From NCBI GenBank assembly GCA_947627545.1, contig CANQWK010000003.1, positions 39,870 through 103,869 of the forward strand: a stretch of 64,000 nt of DNA, in the 5' to 3' direction. Under the pieces are notes generated by a model, which was given only the letters and a program-made list of their open reading frames with translations, ran no database searches and was not told where the DNA came from. A program made the position numbers and the translations under genes. This document shows, piece by piece, positions 60,729 through 64,000 of this stretch. Numbering within the stretch: position 1 is the stretch's first letter; every line of letters starts with the position of its first letter. This DNA comes from an uncultured Clostridia bacterium. GTDB lineage: Bacteria; Bacillota; Clostridia; Christensenellales; UBA1242.

Positions 60729-61598
60729 TTACACTCCAAACAACGCTTTAAAATAAACCGATGCTACAAGTTCTCTGCTATAATCAGGTAAAACATCGCT
60801 GCCAACAGTGCTAACATTATTGCTTAAATGTTTGGCAAATTCTTGTTTGTTGCATTTGTTATACGCAGTTATAAATTGATTATTTAAATAACTGAAATTC
60901 GATTTGTTTGTAGCAGATAAATCCACAAAAGAATTGGTTAAAACAAAGCAGTTGTTAATAAATTTAATATTTGCATCGTCAGTTAAATAATAAACGTCTG
61001 TGCTTGTGTTAATGTTTGAAAAACTTTCAATACAAACGTTTGCAAAAATTTCAATTAAACTAAATTTTAAATCGGCATTTTTGTTTAATTTAAATTCATC
61101 AATCTGTTTGTTTAAATTGTTTAAAAGATATGAATAATTTACAATATATTCGGCAAATGCTGAGTAAACATCGTTAGCACCTGTAACTTCGTTTAAATCA
61201 CCTTTCAGTTTGGTAAGATATTCGTCCATAATAGAATTGGTTTTGGTGTGAGAAGAAACTAACAAATTGTAATCCCTTGAAATTTTGCTGCTGTCCAAAT
61301 CATATTCATCGCTTAAAATAAAGTATTCATGCAAAGCTAAAAACGAAGCATCTAGTTTGTCCGTAATTTCAATTAAAAAATTAAAGCGATAAGTTTTATT
61401 TTCGGCCACATCGGAATTGTCTGCCACCTGTTTAAGCCTTGCTTTAAACTCAACATTGTTAGCTTCATAAACAAAACTATCCATATTATTAAAATAATTA
61501 GTTTTTGGCACAATGCGAGAGAAAAAGAAATAAGTTGTTCCGGCAATTGAACCTAAAACAAGAACTACCACTAATAAAGTTTTCAAAAAATTTTTCAT
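60729..61598 (-). CDS. Hypothetical secreted/membrane-anchored protein
   Basis: N-terminal TM FLKTLLVVVLVLGSIAGTTYFFF; immediately upstream of the lipoprotein gene. Confidence 0.7.
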   Translation of the reverse strand: MKNFLKTLLVVVLVLGSIAGTTYFFFSRIVPKTNYFNNMDSFVYEANNVEFKARLKQVADNSDVAENKTYRFNFLIEITDKLDASFLALHEYFILSDEYDLDSSKISRDYNLLVSSHTKTNSIMDEYLTKLKGDLNEVTGANDVYSAFAEYIVNYSYLLNNLNKQIDEFKLNKNADLKFSLIEIFANVCIESFSNINTSTDVYYLTDDANIKFINNCFVLTNSFVDLSATNKSNFSYLNNQFITAYNKCNKQEFAKHLSNNVSTVGSDVLPDYSRELVASVYFKALFGV

Positions 61599-61633
61599 AT
61601 TTCTATTATAATATTAAAAAATATTAAAGTCAA
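61599..61633 (-). promoter_or_regulatory. Promoter TTGACT-17-TATAAT, 6 nt before ATG (leaderless candidate)
   Basis: Minus TTGACT TTAATATTTTTTAATAT TATAAT AGAAAT ATG. Confidence 0.65.
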
Positions 61634-61870
61634 TAAAAAAATGAAATTTTGTTTTTTGCAAGTAAATGTTTAATCAATTAAAAATTGAAACGAATAAAAA
61701 ATAAAATTAAAAAAATCATAAAAAATTTTTAAAAAATTAAAAAAATAGGTAAAAATTCAAAAAAAATTAAAAAATAGGCAAAAAATTAATAAAAAATTAA
61801 AATTTTTAGCAAAAAACTAAAATTTTATTTTAAAAATTAATAGAAATAAATTGTAATTTTTTTAATTTGT

Positions 61871-61905
61871 TTGAAAATTTTAAAATAAATTGATATAATA
61901 ACAAT
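61871..61905 (+). promoter_or_regulatory. Promoter TTGAAA-17-TATAAT, 6 nt before ATG (leaderless candidate)
   Basis: TTGAAA 61871-61876; TATAAT 61894-61899; ATG 61906. Confidence 0.65.
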
Positions 61906-62634
61906 ATGAAAAATATTTTAATAACAGGTGCCAGCGGAGGCATAGGCAGTGAAATTGCTAGAACAATGGCAAGTTTAGGTTATAGGCTAATTTTGGTTTA
62001 TAACAAAAATAAACAAGCAATAGAAAATTTATCTAATGAATTATCAACAATAACAGATGTCGCAGTTTATCAGTGCAATTTGGCAGAAGAAAATGCGGTT
62101 AAGGTTATGGTGGAAAACATAATAAATCAATTTAAGCGCATTGATTGTGTTGTTAATTGTGCAGGTGTTTCACAAATAAAACAAATTCAAGATGTTGCAG
62201 AAGCGGATTTTGATTTTATTTTTAATAACAATGTTAAAAGTTGTGTGTTTGTGCTTAAATATGTTGTTCCGCATATGATTAGTGAAAAGGCAGGTAAAAT
62301 TGTTAATGTGTCGTCAATGTGGGGTAAAGTTGGTGCAAGCACGGAAAGTTTATATTCGGCAAGTAAAGGGGCAATTAATAGTTTAACATTAAGTTTGGCA
62401 AAAGAATTAGGCCCTAGCAACATAACAGTTAATGCCGTTTGCCCAGGCTTAATAGACACAAAAATGAACAGCCATTTAACTAAAAAAGAAATAAAATCTT
62501 TGGTTGAAGAAACTCCTATAAGCAGAATTGGTCAACCAAAAGATGTTGCAAATGCTGTGGCATTTTTATTAAGTGAACAGGCTAGTTTTATAACTGGCCA
62601 AATTATAACAGTAGATGGCGGTTTTAGTTTATAA
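61906..62634 (+). CDS. SDR family oxidoreductase (FabG-like)
   Basis: ILITGASGGIGSEIARTMA; NCAGVSQ; YSASKGAINSLTLSLAKELGPSNITVNAVCPGLIDTKM. Confidence 0.93.
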   Translation: MKNILITGASGGIGSEIARTMASLGYRLILVYNKNKQAIENLSNELSTITDVAVYQCNLAEENAVKVMVENIINQFKRIDCVVNCAGVSQIKQIQDVAEADFDFIFNNNVKSCVFVLKYVVPHMISEKAGKIVNVSSMWGKVGASTESLYSASKGAINSLTLSLAKELGPSNITVNAVCPGLIDTKMNSHLTKKEIKSLVEETPISRIGQPKDVANAVAFLLSEQASFITGQIITVDGGFSL

Positions 62635-62638
62635 AATC

Positions 62639-63199
62639 TTAATCTTTATGCGTAAATAAATTTATAAATTTTGCAAATTTAAGAGTGATGCTGTTTGCAT
62701 ATTTTAAAGAGAACTTTTTTAAACTAGCCTTGCCAAAAATTGTTAATCCGGCAATAACGGCAGAAATTACCGAGGCAATTAAAACCAATTTAAATTCTCC
62801 GGTTAAAGAAATTTTAGCTAAAATGCTAGTACCAGCTGCACCTGCTAAAATTCCGCAAACATCGCCAATAACATCGGCACAAATTGAACTTACTTTGTCC
62901 GCATTTTTTACAAAAGCTATTGCCTGTTTGCTGCCTTTAACTTTTCGCGATGCCATAGCATTAAAATCTTCAATGTTGGCAGAGGCACATGCTAAGCCTA
63001 ACATATCAAAAAAAATGCTAATGCAAACAAAAATTAAAATAACCACAATAGAAATAAAAATTGAAGCATTAGATAAAGTTAATTCACTTAAAAGGCTAAA
63101 AGAAAAAGATAAAAAAATAGCCAAAATTAAAATTTTTATTGGCCATAACCAAGATTTTGAATTTGAAGTTTTGTTTGATTTATTTTTTAATTGTTTCAT
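62639..63199 (-). CDS. Hypothetical membrane protein
   Basis: 186 aa, several TM segments and small-residue-rich helices. Confidence 0.7.
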   Translation of the reverse strand: MKQLKNKSNKTSNSKSWLWPIKILILAIFLSFSFSLLSELTLSNASIFISIVVILIFVCISIFFDMLGLACASANIEDFNAMASRKVKGSKQAIAFVKNADKVSSICADVIGDVCGILAGAAGTSILAKISLTGEFKLVLIASVISAVIAGLTIFGKASLKKFSLKYANSITLKFAKFINLFTHKD

Positions 63200-63399
63200 A
63201 TTTTTTTATTTTAGTAAAAATTTTTATTTTTTTATTTTTTTGTTGATTTTTTAATAATTTTTTTAATTTTTAGGCTTATTTTTTTAATTTTTTTAAAATT
63301 TTTGCCTATTTTTTATAAATTTTTTAATTTTATTAATAATTTTTATTATTTTGTAAAATTTATTTTTAATGCACTTTTTATATCAAATGCACACTAATT

Positions 63400-64000
63400 T
63401 CATTTTACGAAGGAAGCATTTTGAGTAAACCTTGCGGCATAGGTTCGGTTGGATTTCCCAATTTTGCACTTAACCGTTACCAGTTAAGCAGTTTCCTTTT
63501 ACGCAAAACTTGCACCGAATCGCCACTAAGACCACACTATAATCCCCAAAACGCCGTATTGCTACACAGCCTAGAAGTTTTCCTTAACAACATCAACCAT
63601 ACTTATCTTAATTTTGCGTTCAAAGTTTCAAGAGTATAGCAAATTTAATTGTGTACTTTAACTAAATTTACCTTTAATGCTCTATTCCCGTTTGACCACT
63701 CAAAGCAGGCTACACTGCACATAACTTTCGCCATATGCAGGTTCCAATCCTTAGCGATAAAATTGTTTTGCTTGCAGCTAAATTATTTAATAATAATTAA
63801 CATTCAACAAAGCATTTTACCCACTTAGGTCTCCGCGATAAATGGGTGGTGGCATATATGCCGTTATATGCTACCCAAAAATCTTAACTCCCAGCACCAG
63901 CCCCAATTTGGGCAATCAAAGCCAGCACCACGAACTTCATAGTTTTGCCAGCGATGCTTATTTCGGCATCCTCGTATAGCCTAGTTGACTAGGATACTGC
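63400..64000 (-). ncRNA. Candidate large structured non-coding RNA (partial at right edge)
   Basis: No credible ORF; GC-richer than flanks; minus-strand hairpins incl. CTGCATATGGC-GAAA-GTTATGTGCAG, CTTAACTG-GTAA-CGGTTAAG, ACCCATTTA...TAAGTGGGT, GCATATA...TATATGC, CCTAG-TCAA-CTAGG, GATGC...GCATC, CCTGCTTTGA-GTGG-TCAAACGGG. Confidence 0.6.

Noticed and set aside
63199-63260. Ninth leaderless promoter for the 62639-63199 gene
   Set aside because: TAAAAT lies 8 nt before ATG but no acceptable -35 is visible in the AT tract.
63421-63639. 72-aa plus-strand ORF in the right-edge region
   Set aside because: Uses GC-rich codons atypical for this genome, has no recognisable protein character and overlaps the minus-strand hairpins; more likely antisense to a structured RNA.
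63400-64000. RNase P RNA, tmRNA or 23S/16S fragment
   Set aside because: No GAGGAAAGTCC/ACAGNAA signatures, no tRNA-like TTCGANTCC end or CCA, and no recognisable rRNA core motifs by eye; a cmscan is still needed.

Overview
AT-rich window that looks like a Firmicutes/Clostridia-type chromosome, densely packed with mostly housekeeping genes. Recognisable genes: tsaD, larC (N-terminal half only), a nucleoside hydrolase, nfeD plus an SPFH/slipin gene, pgsA, recA-recN, trxB, HU, typA, dnaB, yqeY, gyrB-gyrA, nrdG-nrdD with a divergent Crp/Fnr regulator, two degV genes, an rlmD/trmA-type methyltransferase, radC, an HtrA-like lipoprotein protease, argS, gltX, a Ca-type P-ATPase, a PlsC/GT8/PlsC/GT2/GT2 envelope cluster and a 2109-aa surface protein. 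There is one tRNA-Arg(UCG). Main findings: (1) the last ~600 bp (63.4-64.0 kb) has no convincing ORF, is visibly more GC-rich than its surroundings, and on the minus strand folds into many hairpins with GNRA loops and strand-polarised G-U wobbles; it is a candidate large structured ncRNA running into the right edge. (2) At least eight genes have a -35/-10 promoter whose -10 ends only 6-7 nt before an ATG with no Shine-Dalgarno, so leaderless transcription looks common here. (3) dnaB has a strongly structured 5' leader. (4) recA has an SOS-box-like operator on its -35. (5) A ~26-bp perfect palindrome is dispersed between genes. All assignments come from reading sequence and translations only; no database search was run.
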